DNA of 64,000 nt from JAWSVE01 sp050633885 (GCA_050633885.1 JBOEHK010000001.1:1-64000); one strand, 5' to 3'. Numbered from the stretch's first letter, positions 26,372 to 35,620 are shown. The notes: generated by a model from the letters alone, not told the origin. Program-made: numbers and translations.

Positions 26372-27229
26372 CTAATCAGGCGCATATTCAGTTAATAGAA
26401 AACGATCCAAATCTCTTGTGTATTCTCCTAACATATGCCCGCTTTCTTCTCTAAAAATAACTTCGACTTGAGGGGTGTACTTTGCTAAACGGATCAGTAT
26501 TTTATTGGGGTTAAAAATCGCGTCTTTGCCTCCAAGAATCAAGAATACGGGGCAATAGAGTTGAGATAATTGATTTTTTTTAAATGTAGGAATGGGTTTC
26601 ATTTTAAATGTAAAGTGACGAAGTGAAAGGTGTAAATATTCAGCCATTCTTTTTTCAATATGATCATTTTTAATGATGTTATTAAATAGAATCTTTCGTC
26701 CTGTTGAACCAAGCATTCCAGTGCCAATAGCTTTTGCAATAAATCGTTTACGTGGGTTGGTAATTCCTGCTGGCGAAAGAAGAGCAAGTTTGGTTACCTT
26801 TTCGGGCCAAGTGCAAGCAAATTTCAAACACATCCATCCGCCTAAAGACATACCAATAAAAATAGCGTGTTTAATATTCAGAGTTTCTAAAATTTCTTTA
26901 ATCCAGTTTGCGTAATCCGGCGATTTTAAATCAAGTTGATTTTGTTCGCTGTGTCCGGGTTGGCCAAGAATGTCGACGGCATAGACTCGGTGGTTTTTTG
27001 TTAGTGTCGCGATATCCTTTAACCACATAATTGAATTGGTGCCGGCGCCATGAAATAAAAAAACAGGTGGGTTGTCGGGGTGACCGCTAGCAATGATACA
27101 TGTCTTCCCAAAATGGGTAGGGATTGCCATCAATTGCTTTTCAACGGGCCAGTGTTTTAGCCACTCTGCATATTTGGCTTTTACTTGTTGCTCACCCTGT
27201 ACTGATTTATATATGGTTGGTTGGCTCAT
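26372..27229 (-). CDS. Alpha/beta hydrolase
   Basis: The 285-residue protein has the oxyanion segment LFHGAGTNS (about 58-66), the nucleophile elbow GMSLGG (Ser128), a GGKDAIF acid region (about 235-241) and the catalytic His in SGHMLGE near 267. There is no signal peptide, so it is cytoplasmic. The substrate is unknown; related proteins include carboxylesterases and C-C bond hydrolases. It faces the GlpD-like gene, with 17 bases between the stops. Confidence 0.85.
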   Translation of the reverse strand: MSQPTIYKSVQGEQQVKAKYAEWLKHWPVEKQLMAIPTHFGKTCIIASGHPDNPPVFLFHGAGTNSIMWLKDIATLTKNHRVYAVDILGQPGHSEQNQLDLKSPDYANWIKEILETLNIKHAIFIGMSLGGWMCLKFACTWPEKVTKLALLSPAGITNPRKRFIAKAIGTGMLGSTGRKILFNNIIKNDHIEKRMAEYLHLSLRHFTFKMKPIPTFKKNQLSQLYCPVFLILGGKDAIFNPNKILIRLAKYTPQVEVIFREESGHMLGEYTRDLDRFLLTEYAPD

Positions 27230-27436
27230 GTCGGCTCATACAAAAATGTTGATTGTGTGTTTATTTGTTTATATTGATCGCCAGAGTGTGCCAGTTTAAG
27301 GCGCTAATCTAAAGATAAAGATAATCAAAATTTGAATTACGTCAGGTCTCTTTAAGGCTATATGATAATTGTCAATCAGTTCTGAGCAGAAAAGTTGGTT
27401 TCTAACCGTTTGCATATTTTATTTGAAAGGTGATGA

Positions 27437-27760
27437 ATGTTTAAAGTGAATGTGTTTATTCCTAAAGATAATGTTGAAAAAGTAAAACTTGCTATGTTTG
27501 AAGCCGGTGCCGGAAAGATCGGAAATTATGATTGTTGTAGTTGGCAAGTGTTGGGTGAAGGTCAGTTTCGCCCGCTGAAAGGAAGTCATCCGACAATAGG
27601 TAACGAGAATGTTGTGGAAATAGTATCCGAATATAAAGTAGAAATGGTGTGTCAGAGAAGCTTGATAGAAGAGGTGGTTAAAGCTATGAAAGAGGCGCAT
27701 GTTTATGAAGAGCCTGCGTATGAAATTATTTCTTTAGTAGATGAGTTGAATTTAACCTGA
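27437..27760 (+). CDS. YqfO-family (NIF3 insert-like) protein
   Basis: The 107-residue protein matches the small stand-alone PII-like domain otherwise inserted in NIF3/YqfO proteins: MFKVNVFIPKDNVEKVKLAM, the GAGKIGNYDCCSW loop and GSHPTIGN. The function of stand-alone copies is not established; the fold resembles PII/CutA trimers. AAGG at 27426-27430 supports the start. Its stop lies 22 bases before the facing Nudix gene stop. Confidence 0.88.
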   Translation: MFKVNVFIPKDNVEKVKLAMFEAGAGKIGNYDCCSWQVLGEGQFRPLKGSHPTIGNENVVEIVSEYKVEMVCQRSLIEEVVKAMKEAHVYEEPAYEIISLVDELNLT

Positions 27761-27782
27761 GGAAAGATGTGAAATATTTTAA

Positions 27783-28325
27783 TTAGCGCCTCGGTTTGTA
27801 ATGTAGATCTTCAGATCTCATTGGGAAATGATCATTTTTTCTATCGTTAAAATAATGTTCCAACGTTTTTTTGATAACCGGAAATGCTAATTCGTCCCAA
27901 GGAATAGCGTCTTCTGTGAATAACTGTACATCAATTGATTCTATTCCTGGTCCAAATTCTAAGTTACTCAAGGTGCCTCGATAGAAAAAGTAGACTTGAT
28001 TTATATGGGGTAAGTTAAACATTGTGTATAACGAGTCTACATTAATTGAAGCTTTAGCTTCCTCCCAAGATTCTCTTAACGCTCCCTCTTGAATGGTTTC
28101 TCCGTTTTCCATAAAACCGGCAGGTAAAGTCCAGTAACCGTGTCTTGGCTCTATCGCTCTTTTACATAAAAGTACTTTGTCTTCATAGATAGGTAAGCAA
28201 CCCGTGATGATGCGCGGGTTTTGATAATGAATTGTGTCGCAATAGCCGCAAACATGGCGTTCTCGGTCGTCCCCGTCGGGAATTTTTCGCTCGACATTGT
28301 TTCCGCAATTGCTGCAAAACTTCAT
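27783..28325 (-). CDS. Nudix hydrolase with zinc ribbon
   Basis: Counting from the ATG at 28325 (180 residues), a zinc ribbon is formed by Cys4, Cys7, Cys26 and Cys29, followed by a Nudix domain with the box GFMENGE-x7-RESWEEAKA, where the final glycine of the consensus is alanine. Related zinc-ribbon Nudix enzymes hydrolyse ADP-ribose, NADH or similar nucleoside diphosphates. AAAGG upstream supports this start; a longer frame to 28406 adds a basic stretch with no motif. Confidence 0.87.
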   Translation of the reverse strand: MKFCSNCGNNVERKIPDGDDRERHVCGYCDTIHYQNPRIITGCLPIYEDKVLLCKRAIEPRHGYWTLPAGFMENGETIQEGALRESWEEAKASINVDSLYTMFNLPHINQVYFFYRGTLSNLEFGPGIESIDVQLFTEDAIPWDELAFPVIKKTLEHYFNDRKNDHFPMRSEDLHYKPRR

Positions 28326-28531
28326 TGAATAAACCTTTATGCTTGGCAGAGCTTTTATATGTTTTTTAGATAGAGATATAGAGAACCGTATATTACGGTA
28401 ACTCAAAAAGAAGTTACAGAAATAAAAAGAATGAAGAAGACTGTGTGGCGTGTATAGATTGTGATTAATAAGATGGTAAAAGCAAGGTGCGCAGGCCTAT
28501 TTTCTGGTTCCGCGAATTTGCTAGGTACCTT

Positions 28532-28882
28532 TCAAAAGGCACCTTTAAATTGAATCACTTGTGCAGGATTTTGCGAAGGGCTTTCATTGCTAGGATCTTT
28601 TTTATTGATGTTGCTATCGACCATGTCGTTTAAAAGAATACGCATCTCATGAAAAGATTCGTGCATCATTTCAGAAATTTTTATGCAGGCAGAGAGCGGA
28701 TTGCTGTGAATTTTACGTTGCGCGTCAATTTGAAATTGAAGCCCTTTCAGGCGTTGCTGGTGGCGAGCAGGGGCGTTTTCTATCAGTGAGTCGACATGCT
28801 GTTGCCTTAACGCTTCTAGTGCCTCAGGATCTCTTTCTGCAAGGTCTTTGAGCGTATCGAAGTCTGGTAATTCTAAAGCCAT
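28532..28882 (-). CDS. DUF3135 family protein
   Basis: The 116-residue cytoplasmic protein opens with LPDFDTLKDLAERDPEALEALR and continues with an arginine- and glutamine-rich helix (RHQQRLKGLQFQIDAQRK) and PLSACIKISEMMHESFHEMR, the DUF3135 pattern seen in Vibrio and relatives. Function is unknown. The last 30 residues are polar and probably disordered. Confidence 0.85.
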   Translation of the reverse strand: MALELPDFDTLKDLAERDPEALEALRQQHVDSLIENAPARHQQRLKGLQFQIDAQRKIHSNPLSACIKISEMMHESFHEMRILLNDMVDSNINKKDPSNESPSQNPAQVIQFKGAF

Positions 28883-29250
28883 GATGGTATTCCGCTAAGG
28901 CTGACTGAAGCTTAATGTCTTAGTTTTTTGTGCTGCGTATATCAAGAATGTACTTGAGCCGTTCAATATAGCGCGACTGGATAGCATCCTATCAAACGAA
29001 ATATTGTCATGTGTAGAGTCTTAGTTAGACCGTCTGATTATATGTATTATGTTGGGTGGTATCGTGGTTGAGCGGGCTTTTAAAAGTTTTATGAAAACAA
29101 GATGTTATTTAGCTTTTCTCATTTGATTCTGGATTAATTAATTGCGACTTCAAAACGTAGTTTCGTCACGAACTCGCTTTATTTGTCTTTTTAGCACAAA
29201 AAGAACTGTTTCATGATGGTATATTGGAGGGATAACCTTAGAGAAATAGA
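28883..29250. other. Divergent intergenic region, no gene seen
   Basis: This 368-bp gap between the DUF3135 and nudL-like genes should carry both promoters. I see no hairpin, repeat or convincing promoter boxes in it. Confidence 0.5.
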
Positions 29251-29871
29251 ATGATAGAACACCTTAGAAAAAACTACGCAGTCGAAAGGCATACACTTGA
29301 GAAGCCTGGGATGTTTCCGAAGCAAGCTGGAATTTTAATTCCAGTCACTGACCATCCCGATACCCCTGAGATTATTTTAACGCGTCGGGCTGATCATTTG
29401 TCGAGTCACGCAGGCGAGGTGAGCTTTCCTGGGGGGAAGTGGGAAGAAGGTGATACGAGTCTGGTTTACACGGCTTTACGGGAGTCGAATGAGGAAGTGG
29501 CGCTGTCGATTTCTGACGTTGAGGTGATTAATGCTGAGCCCCCAATGATGTCTCGCTGGGGGTTAAAGGTAACCCCTTACGTGGGTATTGTGCCTCATGA
29601 TATTAGTTTGTCTGCAAATCCTGATGAACTCGCGGCAATCTTTCGTGTCCCTGTTTCGTTTTTTCTTGAGGATAGGCGCACACAAACGGATGTATACACA
29701 CGAATGGATGAAGATTGGTGGTGTCCTGTTTATCACTATGAAGGTTTTCGAATCTGGGGTTTAACAGCAAAAATTATTGTTGAATTTATGAATAACGCCT
29801 GGGGTGCTGATATTCAGCGAGAAAGTAAAGCGCCAGAAATTCAGCGTAAGCCGCTCATCGAAAATTCTTGA
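29251..29871 (+). CDS. nudL: CoA pyrophosphatase (Nudix, NudL-like)
   Basis: This Nudix enzyme probably cleaves CoA to phosphopantetheine and adenosine 3',5'-bisphosphate. The 206-residue protein has the family-specific LTRRADHLSSHAGEVSFPGG (about 46-65), which precedes and joins the Nudix box (GGKWEEGD-x-SLVYTALRESNEEV). The box deviates slightly: glutamate and arginine positions are kept. It stands alone and faces the CNNM/CorC gene. Confidence 0.9.
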   Translation: MIEHLRKNYAVERHTLEKPGMFPKQAGILIPVTDHPDTPEIILTRRADHLSSHAGEVSFPGGKWEEGDTSLVYTALRESNEEVALSISDVEVINAEPPMMSRWGLKVTPYVGIVPHDISLSANPDELAAIFRVPVSFFLEDRRTQTDVYTRMDEDWWCPVYHYEGFRIWGLTAKIIVEFMNNAWGADIQRESKAPEIQRKPLIENS

Positions 29872-29912
29872 ATGTTTTGAGTGTTGCCGGTTTTGATTCT
29901 GAATAGAAGGAT

Positions 29913-31199
29913 TTAAAAAAGGCCTGGTTGTGGTGGTATCGAACGAATCTTGGCGTGCTCTATCATTTTGTTGTTCAATGTCACTGTTTCAAATCGGAAG
30001 TGGCCAATCTGTATGCAAGTGTTACCATCAGGGATGTTTTCAAGGTATTCCATCATCAGGCCATTAAGTGTTTTCGGGCCGTCACTGGTTAGGTCCCATT
30101 CAAGCGCTCGGTTGATATCTCTAATTGACGTTCCGCCTTCTATAAGATACCAACCATCACCAGCCGGTACTATTTCTTGATGCTGTTCTTCAGCTAGATT
30201 AGTTGTGAAGTCGCCAACAATCTCTTCGAGTAAATCTTCAAGCGTAACTACGCCTTGTACATCACCATATTCATCAACCACAATAGCTATTCTTCTTTTT
30301 TGTTTTTGAAAGTTCAGCAGTTGAGTGTGTAGTTGGGTGCTCATCGGCACAAAATAAGGTTCGCGGGTGAAGCGCTTTATTGCATCGTGTGTGACGTCAG
30401 TGTCTTCGCCGTACAAAAAGCGAGAAGCGTTGCGTAGGTGCAACATCCCAACAACATTATTAATGTCGCCTTCGTAAACAGGTAAGCGGGTGTATTCACT
30501 GGCTCGAATTTTTTTCAATAATGTGGGGATATCGTCCTCTAGATCCAACCCTTCAACCTCGTTACGAGGAATCATAATGTCCTCAACGCTGGCTTTTTCA
30601 AGGTCTAGGATATTGAGGAGCATTTCTTGATGCTGGTCGGGGATTAAATCGCCGGCTTCATCTACAACGGTTCTTAATTCTTCGGGTTTTAAGTGTTCTC
30701 CATGGCTATGATTATGAGGGTCGACACCTAGGAGTTGAGCTAAGTAATTAGATATGTGGTTGATGACCCAAACAGCGGGGTATAAGCACCACAATAGGGG
30801 TTTTAGAATAATACTGGCTGGAAAGGCAATTTTTTCCGGGTGAAGTGCCGCAATGGTCTTCGGTGTTACTTCGGCAAAAATTAAAATCACTAATGTGAGA
30901 AGGACTGTGGCAATAGCAATACCCGCATCTCCATAGAGTCGCATCGCAATGACAGTAGCGATTGCAGAAGCAAGGATATTGACTAGGTTGTTGCCAATTA
31001 AGATAACGCCAATGAGGCGATCGGGACGTTTCAATAAGCTGGTTGCCCGTAGCGCGCCTTTGTTCTTTTTCTTAACAAGATGTTTCAAACGATAGCGATT
31101 GAGCGCCATCATGCCTGTTTCGGAGCTGGAGAAAAATGCAGAAAATAAAATGAGTACGGCGAGTACGGTAAAAAGTACCCCTAAGGGAGCGTCGTTCAA
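29913..31199 (-). CDS. CNNM/HlyC/CorC-family membrane protein (YfjD-like)
   Basis: A DUF21/CNNM membrane domain (about 1-185, four helices beginning with VLFTVLAVLILFSAFFSSSETG) is followed by two CBS domains (about 205-330) with IMIPRNEVEGL, then a CorC/HlyC C-terminal domain (about 340-428). The family is implicated in Mg2+ or Co2+ transport and efflux. The start is TTG; no nearby ATG leaves the first helix intact. In E. coli the orthologous gene also neighbours ypjD and ffh. Confidence 0.9.
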   Translation of the reverse strand: MNDAPLGVLFTVLAVLILFSAFFSSSETGMMALNRYRLKHLVKKKNKGALRATSLLKRPDRLIGVILIGNNLVNILASAIATVIAMRLYGDAGIAIATVLLTLVILIFAEVTPKTIAALHPEKIAFPASIILKPLLWCLYPAVWVINHISNYLAQLLGVDPHNHSHGEHLKPEELRTVVDEAGDLIPDQHQEMLLNILDLEKASVEDIMIPRNEVEGLDLEDDIPTLLKKIRASEYTRLPVYEGDINNVVGMLHLRNASRFLYGEDTDVTHDAIKRFTREPYFVPMSTQLHTQLLNFQKQKRRIAIVVDEYGDVQGVVTLEDLLEEIVGDFTTNLAEEQHQEIVPAGDGWYLIEGGTSIRDINRALEWDLTSDGPKTLNGLMMEYLENIPDGNTCIQIGHFRFETVTLNNKMIEHAKIRSIPPQPGLF

Positions 31200-31300
31200 T
31201 GATGAATGCCTATGAGACTTGTTGGATGAGTATCTTGAAGGCTAAATTCTCGTTTGGCAACTTTAAAAAACATCATTATTAATTGATAAAGTATAAGACC

Positions 31301-32101
31301 CTAGTTCAGGATAACTTGATAGACCATTTGTGTGCCCATGTAGGCGAGCATCAGAAGGACAAACCCCCCCAGGGTCCAGCGAATGGCGATGTGCCCGCGC
31401 CACCCTAGCTGGTGTCGGCCCCACAAGAGAACAGCATAGATAAGCCATGCTAATAATGAGAAAACGAGTGTATGAGCTTGTTTTTGGAGTGAAATATCAT
31501 CAATGATCAAAAAGCCAGAAATGATGAGTACAGTGAGTAGTACCTGACCAACCCATAACAGTTGGAACATTAAGCTTTCCATTGTTTGTAGCGGTGGCAG
31601 CAGTCTTAAAATACCCCCAGCTTTCTTTTGTTTTAATTGGTGATCTTGATAAGCAAGAACCAGCGCCTGTAGTGTGGCGAGTGTTAAAAACCCCGTGGCC
31701 AAAAGTGCAATGAAGACGTGACCAACAGCTGGGCTTGCACTGATAATCCTACTTTCGCCCAAGTGAGAGGCAATAATAGCCAAGGATGCTAATGGGAATA
31801 AGAATATAAAAAGATTGTGAAGTGGTTTTTTTAGGCCGCTCACTAAAACGATCAAGTTAACGAGCCAGAAGAAAAGAGTCGGTAGTTTAAATAGACCAGC
31901 GTCTATACCAGCTGTTGCTCCTTCATTAACAAAGACCGTTTGCTCCAATCCAATAGCATGTGTGATTAGAGCAATTAAAGAACATCCAATAATCAGCGAC
32001 GATTTTGGCTGTTGTTGGCGAGAAAACTGTACTAATAAATAGCCAGTTGTAAGCAAGTAAAGCGCAATGGTTGCGATGTTAACAAAAGTGACAAATGACA
32101 T
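31301..32101 (-). CDS. ypjD: YpjD-like cytochrome c assembly family membrane protein
   Basis: Starting at the ATG at 32101 (GGAGA nine bases upstream), the protein has 266 residues with about eight hydrophobic helices and the CcsA/CcmC-type pattern of His and Trp residues (GRHQLGWRGHIAIRW near the C-terminus, LFWLVNLIV mid-protein). The family name comes from cytochrome c assembly proteins; the exact role of YpjD is not established. It is divergent from ffh, as in E. coli. Confidence 0.85.
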   Translation of the reverse strand: MSFVTFVNIATIALYLLTTGYLLVQFSRQQQPKSSLIIGCSLIALITHAIGLEQTVFVNEGATAGIDAGLFKLPTLFFWLVNLIVLVSGLKKPLHNLFIFLFPLASLAIIASHLGESRIISASPAVGHVFIALLATGFLTLATLQALVLAYQDHQLKQKKAGGILRLLPPLQTMESLMFQLLWVGQVLLTVLIISGFLIIDDISLQKQAHTLVFSLLAWLIYAVLLWGRHQLGWRGHIAIRWTLGGFVLLMLAYMGTQMVYQVILN

Positions 32102-32262
32102 GGTGTTGTTCATTCTCCGTAATGGCAAGAGTGTGTCACAAGGTCGAATGAAATAGAAGTGAGTAGCGGACTCCAAGTGAGAATATGAGTTATAATCTCC
32201 GGCTTATTGTAAAGTACGGCTTACCCTAACTTATTTATTGACTCAGAAAAAATTGATTTCCT

Positions 32263-33636
32263 ATGTTTGACAATCTATCAGACCGCATCACCAAAACCCT
32301 TCGTTCTGTCGCTGGCAAAGCTAAACTGACAGAAAAAAATATCTCAGATACCTTAAGAGAAGTCAGGAAAGCCTTGCTTGAGGCTGATGTTGCACTTCCT
32401 GTTGTCAAAGATTTTGTTGGACAGGTTCGCAAGCGAGCTCTAGGGCAAGAGGTGTCTAGAGCTTTAAACCCTGGTCAGCAATTTTTAAAGATAGTTGAGG
32501 CTGAGTTAACCTCTGTCATGGGTGAGGCAAATGAGGAATTAAATCTATCGGCCAAGCCTCCAGCCGTTGTTCTCATGGCGGGCTTGCAAGGTGCTGGTAA
32601 AACCACGTCTGTAGCGAAGTTGGCGCGATTCTTAAAAGATCGTCAAAAGAAAAAAGTACTTGTGGTGAGTGCTGATGTTTATCGTCCTGCGGCTATTGAA
32701 CAATTGATGACGCTGGCTAGCGAGATAGATGTTGAATGTTTTCCGAGTCATGCAGAGCAAAAGCCAGAAGTGATCGCATCGAGCGCTTTGGAGCATGCGA
32801 AAAAGCATTTTTTTGATGTCGTCATCGTAGATACGGCTGGTCGATTGCATATTGATGAATCTTTGATGTCTGAGATCCAGTCGCTTCATAAATTACTGGA
32901 TCCAGTTGAAACACTCTTTGTTATCGATGCAATGATCGGTCAAGATGCCGTGAATACCGCGAAAGCATTTGATGAGGCGCTTCCGTTGACAGGTGTCATC
33001 CTAACCAAAGCTGATGGCGATGCGAGAGGAGGCGCTGCGCTTTCTGTTCGGCATGTGACTGGTAAGCCCATTAAGTTCTTAGGTGTTGGCGAAAAGGTCG
33101 ATGCATTAGAGCCGTTTTACCCTGATCGTCTAGCTGGCCGCATTTTAGGTATGGGCGACATGATGTCGTTGATTGAAGATGTTGAACAAAAGATTGATAA
33201 AGCGAAAGCTGAAAAGTTAGTCAGTAAGGTTAAAAAAGGTCAAAAATTTGATCTCGAAGATTTGCGCGATCAGCTCCAGCAAATGCAAAACATGGGTGGC
33301 ATGGGCGCCATGTTAGAGAAGTTACCGGGCATGGGGAATGTGTCTGAGATGATGGAAAAGGCAAATGCGGGCAATCAATTCAAGAGAATGGAGTCTGTGA
33401 TCAATTCCATGACTCCAGCAGAACGAGCAAACCCAGACATCCTCAATGGCTCAAGAAAACGTCGAATTACCGCTGGTTCTGGTACCGATATACAGGATTT
33501 GAACCGTTTGCTAAAACAGCACAAGCAAATGGCAAAAATGATGAAAAAAATGAAAGGTGGTGGGATGAATAAAATGATGCGAGGAATGCAAGGAATGATG
33601 GGCGGCGGCGGATTGCCTCCCGGCATGGGTGGTTAG
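32263..33636 (+). CDS. ffh: Signal recognition particle protein Ffh
   Basis: Ffh binds 4.5S RNA and signal sequences and targets membrane proteins to FtsY. The 457-residue protein has the N domain (1-90), the GTPase with GLQGAGKTT (107-115), DTAGR (190-194) and TKADGDARGG (about 248), and a methionine-rich M domain (about 300-457) with the SGSG-type RNA-binding region (GSRKRRITAGSG) and a MMKKMKGGGMNKMM tail. A TATAAT at 32191-32196 may belong to its promoter. Confidence 0.97.
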   Translation: MFDNLSDRITKTLRSVAGKAKLTEKNISDTLREVRKALLEADVALPVVKDFVGQVRKRALGQEVSRALNPGQQFLKIVEAELTSVMGEANEELNLSAKPPAVVLMAGLQGAGKTTSVAKLARFLKDRQKKKVLVVSADVYRPAAIEQLMTLASEIDVECFPSHAEQKPEVIASSALEHAKKHFFDVVIVDTAGRLHIDESLMSEIQSLHKLLDPVETLFVIDAMIGQDAVNTAKAFDEALPLTGVILTKADGDARGGAALSVRHVTGKPIKFLGVGEKVDALEPFYPDRLAGRILGMGDMMSLIEDVEQKIDKAKAEKLVSKVKKGQKFDLEDLRDQLQQMQNMGGMGAMLEKLPGMGNVSEMMEKANAGNQFKRMESVINSMTPAERANPDILNGSRKRRITAGSGTDIQDLNRLLKQHKQMAKMMKKMKGGGMNKMMRGMQGMMGGGGLPPGMGG

Positions 33637-33698
33637 AAGATAGCGCTTATCCATCAATCTCACCAAATCTCGCGGATTGAAAACATAGCTTGAATGGC

Positions 33699-33727
33699 TA
33701 TACATGCCTGAATGATTCCCGTACAAT
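33699..33727 (+). promoter_or_regulatory. Candidate promoter of the rpsP operon
   Basis: A -35-like TATACA (33699-33704), 17-base spacer and -10 TACAAT (33722-33727) would start the transcript near 33734, just before a strong hairpin. Confidence 0.45.
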
Positions 33728-33738
33728 GTCGCGCCTCC

Positions 33739-33768
33739 GCAAACCGACCTGTCCGCAGGCTTGTTTGC
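33739..33768 (+). promoter_or_regulatory. 5' leader hairpin of rpsP
   Basis: Stem GCAAAC/GTTTGC (33739-33744 with 33763-33768), a symmetric internal loop and inner stem CCTG/CAGG around TCCG give a stable structure 44 bases before the rpsP start codon. It is not followed by a U-run, so it is probably a leader element rather than a terminator. Confidence 0.55.
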
Positions 33769-33812
33769 CATAAAATTCAAAGATAGTTTTTATTACAAGA
33801 CGGAATATATCC

Positions 33813-34070
33813 ATGGTAACTATTCGTTTATCTCGTGGCGGTTCAAAAAAGCGCCCATTTTACCATCTTACAGTGACTGATAGCCGTAAGAGTCGTGACG
33901 GTCGATACATTGAGAGAGTTGGTTTTTTTAACCCTTCAGCTCGCGGTAATGAAGAAACACTTCGTGTTGATACTGATCGTATTGATCACTGGGTAGGCTT
34001 AGGCGCTCAATTGTCAGAGCGAGTTGGTTCATTATTGAAAGAACAAGCAAAAAAAGCCGCTGCCGCTTAA
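33813..34070 (+). CDS. rpsP: Ribosomal protein S16
   Basis: The 85-residue protein opens with MVTIRLSRGGSKKRPFYHLTVTDSRKSRDGRYIERVGFFNP, the S16 signature, and binds 16S rRNA in the small subunit. First gene of the rpsP-rimM-trmD-rplS unit, 39 bases before rimM. Confidence 0.98.
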   Translation: MVTIRLSRGGSKKRPFYHLTVTDSRKSRDGRYIERVGFFNPSARGNEETLRVDTDRIDHWVGLGAQLSERVGSLLKEQAKKAAAA

Positions 34071-34109
34071 TTTTAGCTCAGGCGTCGGTTCAAGCTTTCT
34101 GGTAATGAC

Positions 34110-34667
34110 ATGACCGAAAAATCCCCTCTATCTACAGTAGGGCGAATAGGCTCGGTTTATGGAGTCAAAGGATGGGTGAAAGTACATTCCTTCACCTCGC
34201 CTCCTGAAAAATTATTGGAATATCGTCCGTGGCTATTAAAAACTCGTCACGGCATTAAAGAAGTAGAAGTCCTCGACAGTAAAATACAAGGTAATGGCAT
34301 CATTGCCCTGTTTTCTGACTATGAGGACCGAGAACTCGCTAAATCTTTAGCAACCACCAAAATTGCAGTTGATAGCTCTTTATTTCCATCGCTAGCAAGC
34401 GGTGAGTATTACTGGCATCAACTTCAAGGGTTGAATGTGATCAGTGTCTATGACGGTATTGAACATTCCTTAGGGCAAGTTACAAAATTAATGGAAACAG
34501 GTGCTAATGATGTGCTTGTTGTCCAGGGTAAGTCAGAAATAGAGAGTCTCAGCGAAGAAAAAAGTATTGATAATCGAGAGCGCTTAATTCCTTATATCGA
34601 TGCAGTTATTATTTCGGTTGATTTGGAGAAAAAGCAAATAATTGTCGATTGGGATCCTGAGTTTTAA
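34110..34667 (+). CDS. rimM: Ribosome maturation factor RimM
   Basis: RimM helps maturation of the 16S rRNA head domain through S19. The 185-residue protein has the N-terminal RimM domain (GRIGSVYGVKGWVKVHSFT, about 10-28) and the C-terminal PRC-barrel (YYWHQLQGLNVI, ANDVLVVQGKSE, RLIPYIDAVI). A short insertion of about 12 residues (SEIESLSEEKSID) sits before the RLIPY motif, making it slightly longer than typical. Confidence 0.96.
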   Translation: MTEKSPLSTVGRIGSVYGVKGWVKVHSFTSPPEKLLEYRPWLLKTRHGIKEVEVLDSKIQGNGIIALFSDYEDRELAKSLATTKIAVDSSLFPSLASGEYYWHQLQGLNVISVYDGIEHSLGQVTKLMETGANDVLVVQGKSEIESLSEEKSIDNRERLIPYIDAVIISVDLEKKQIIVDWDPEF

Positions 34668-34750
34668 ATTAAGAGTAAAAAATAGCGCAGGCAAGATGCT
34701 TTATATTCGGCTTTCATCGTGGCCGAGCTCTTTTTTAGAGAGTTGCATGA

Positions 34751-35545
34751 ATGAAAATCGCTATTGTGACTTTATTTCCCAAGATGTTTGCAGCAATAAG
34801 TGAAAGTGGGATTACTCGTCGAGCCATAAATGATGGCTTAGTTGAACTAGAATTTTTTAATCCTCGGATTTTTACTGAGGATAAGCACCAAACGGTGGAT
34901 GATCGCCCTTATGGCGGTGGGCCCGGAATGGTGATGATGGCAAAGCCACTTTTTGCAGCGATTGAATCTGCAAAAAATTGGGCTGAAAAAAAGTGGGCTG
35001 AAAAAAATTTAAATGTAGAGCCAGAGAATGCCAAGGCTAAGTGCCGAGTTATTTATTTGTCTCCACAAGGTAAGGCGCTGAATCAGAAAAGTGTCAGTGT
35101 ATTGGCTAAGCAGGCTGATAATTTAGTTCTTGTTGCCGGGCGATACGAAGGCATTGATGAGCGAGTGATTAGCTCATTAGTCGATGAAGAAATTTCGATT
35201 GGCGATTATGTTCTTAGCGGTGGAGAATTACCCGCTATGGTCTTGATCGACGCAATCACTAGGATGCTCCCTGGAGCTTTAGGTGATTCACAATCAGCAG
35301 TTGACGACTCATTTGTTAATGGATTGTTAGATTGGCCACATTTTACCCGGCCAGAGGAACTTGCAGGACAGTGTGTTCCGGACATATTAACGTCGGGTAA
35401 TCACAAGGCGATTGCCAAGTGGCGATTAAAGCAAGCGTTAGGTAAGACTTGGCAGATTAGGCCAGATCTTATTAAGGCGAGAGAAATGACGGCTGAAGAA
35501 CAGCAGTTGTTGGAAGAATTTTTGTCAGAGCAGTCTGAAAAGTAA
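34751..35545 (+). CDS. trmD: tRNA (guanine-N1)-methyltransferase TrmD
   Basis: TrmD methylates G37 of tRNAs with SAM and prevents frameshifting. The 264-residue protein has the SPOUT knot motifs YLSPQGKAL, LVAGRYEGIDERV and SIGDYVLSGGELPA, and the C-terminal tRNA-binding domain. Between residues about 75 and 95 an extra segment contains WAEKKWAEKN, coded by a tandem 15-bp duplication at 34979-35008; this linker is normally shorter. TAGAGAG upstream supports the start. Confidence 0.97.
   Translation: MKIAIVTLFPKMFAAISESGITRRAINDGLVELEFFNPRIFTEDKHQTVDDRPYGGGPGMVMMAKPLFAAIESAKNWAEKKWAEKNLNVEPENAKAKCRVIYLSPQGKALNQKSVSVLAKQADNLVLVAGRYEGIDERVISSLVDEEISIGDYVLSGGELPAMVLIDAITRMLPGALGDSQSAVDDSFVNGLLDWPHFTRPEELAGQCVPDILTSGNHKAIAKWRLKQALGKTWQIRPDLIKAREMTAEEQQLLEEFLSEQSEK
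34979..35008 (+). repeat. In-frame 15-bp tandem duplication inside trmD
   Basis: Two 15-bp units (34979-34993 and 34994-35008), TGGGCTGAAAAAAAG and TGGGCTGAAAAAAAT, differ at one base and repeat five residues (WAEKK/WAEKN). Confidence 0.85.
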
Positions 35546-35589
35546 ATTTATTTAGATTGTAGGTTAATTGAATTAGTTTTATTTATATG

Positions 35590-35620
35590 GGCCTTCGGGC
35601 ATCGTCTTGTGAAAACAAGA
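35590..35620 (+). promoter_or_regulatory. Two tetraloop hairpins in the rplS leader
   Basis: A GCC-TTCG-GGC hairpin (35591-35600) with a UUCG loop is followed by TCTTGT-GAAA-ACAAGA (35605-35620) with a GNRA loop. They end 12 bases before the rplS ribosome binding site (35633-35638) and could tune translation or protect a processed mRNA end. Confidence 0.5.
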
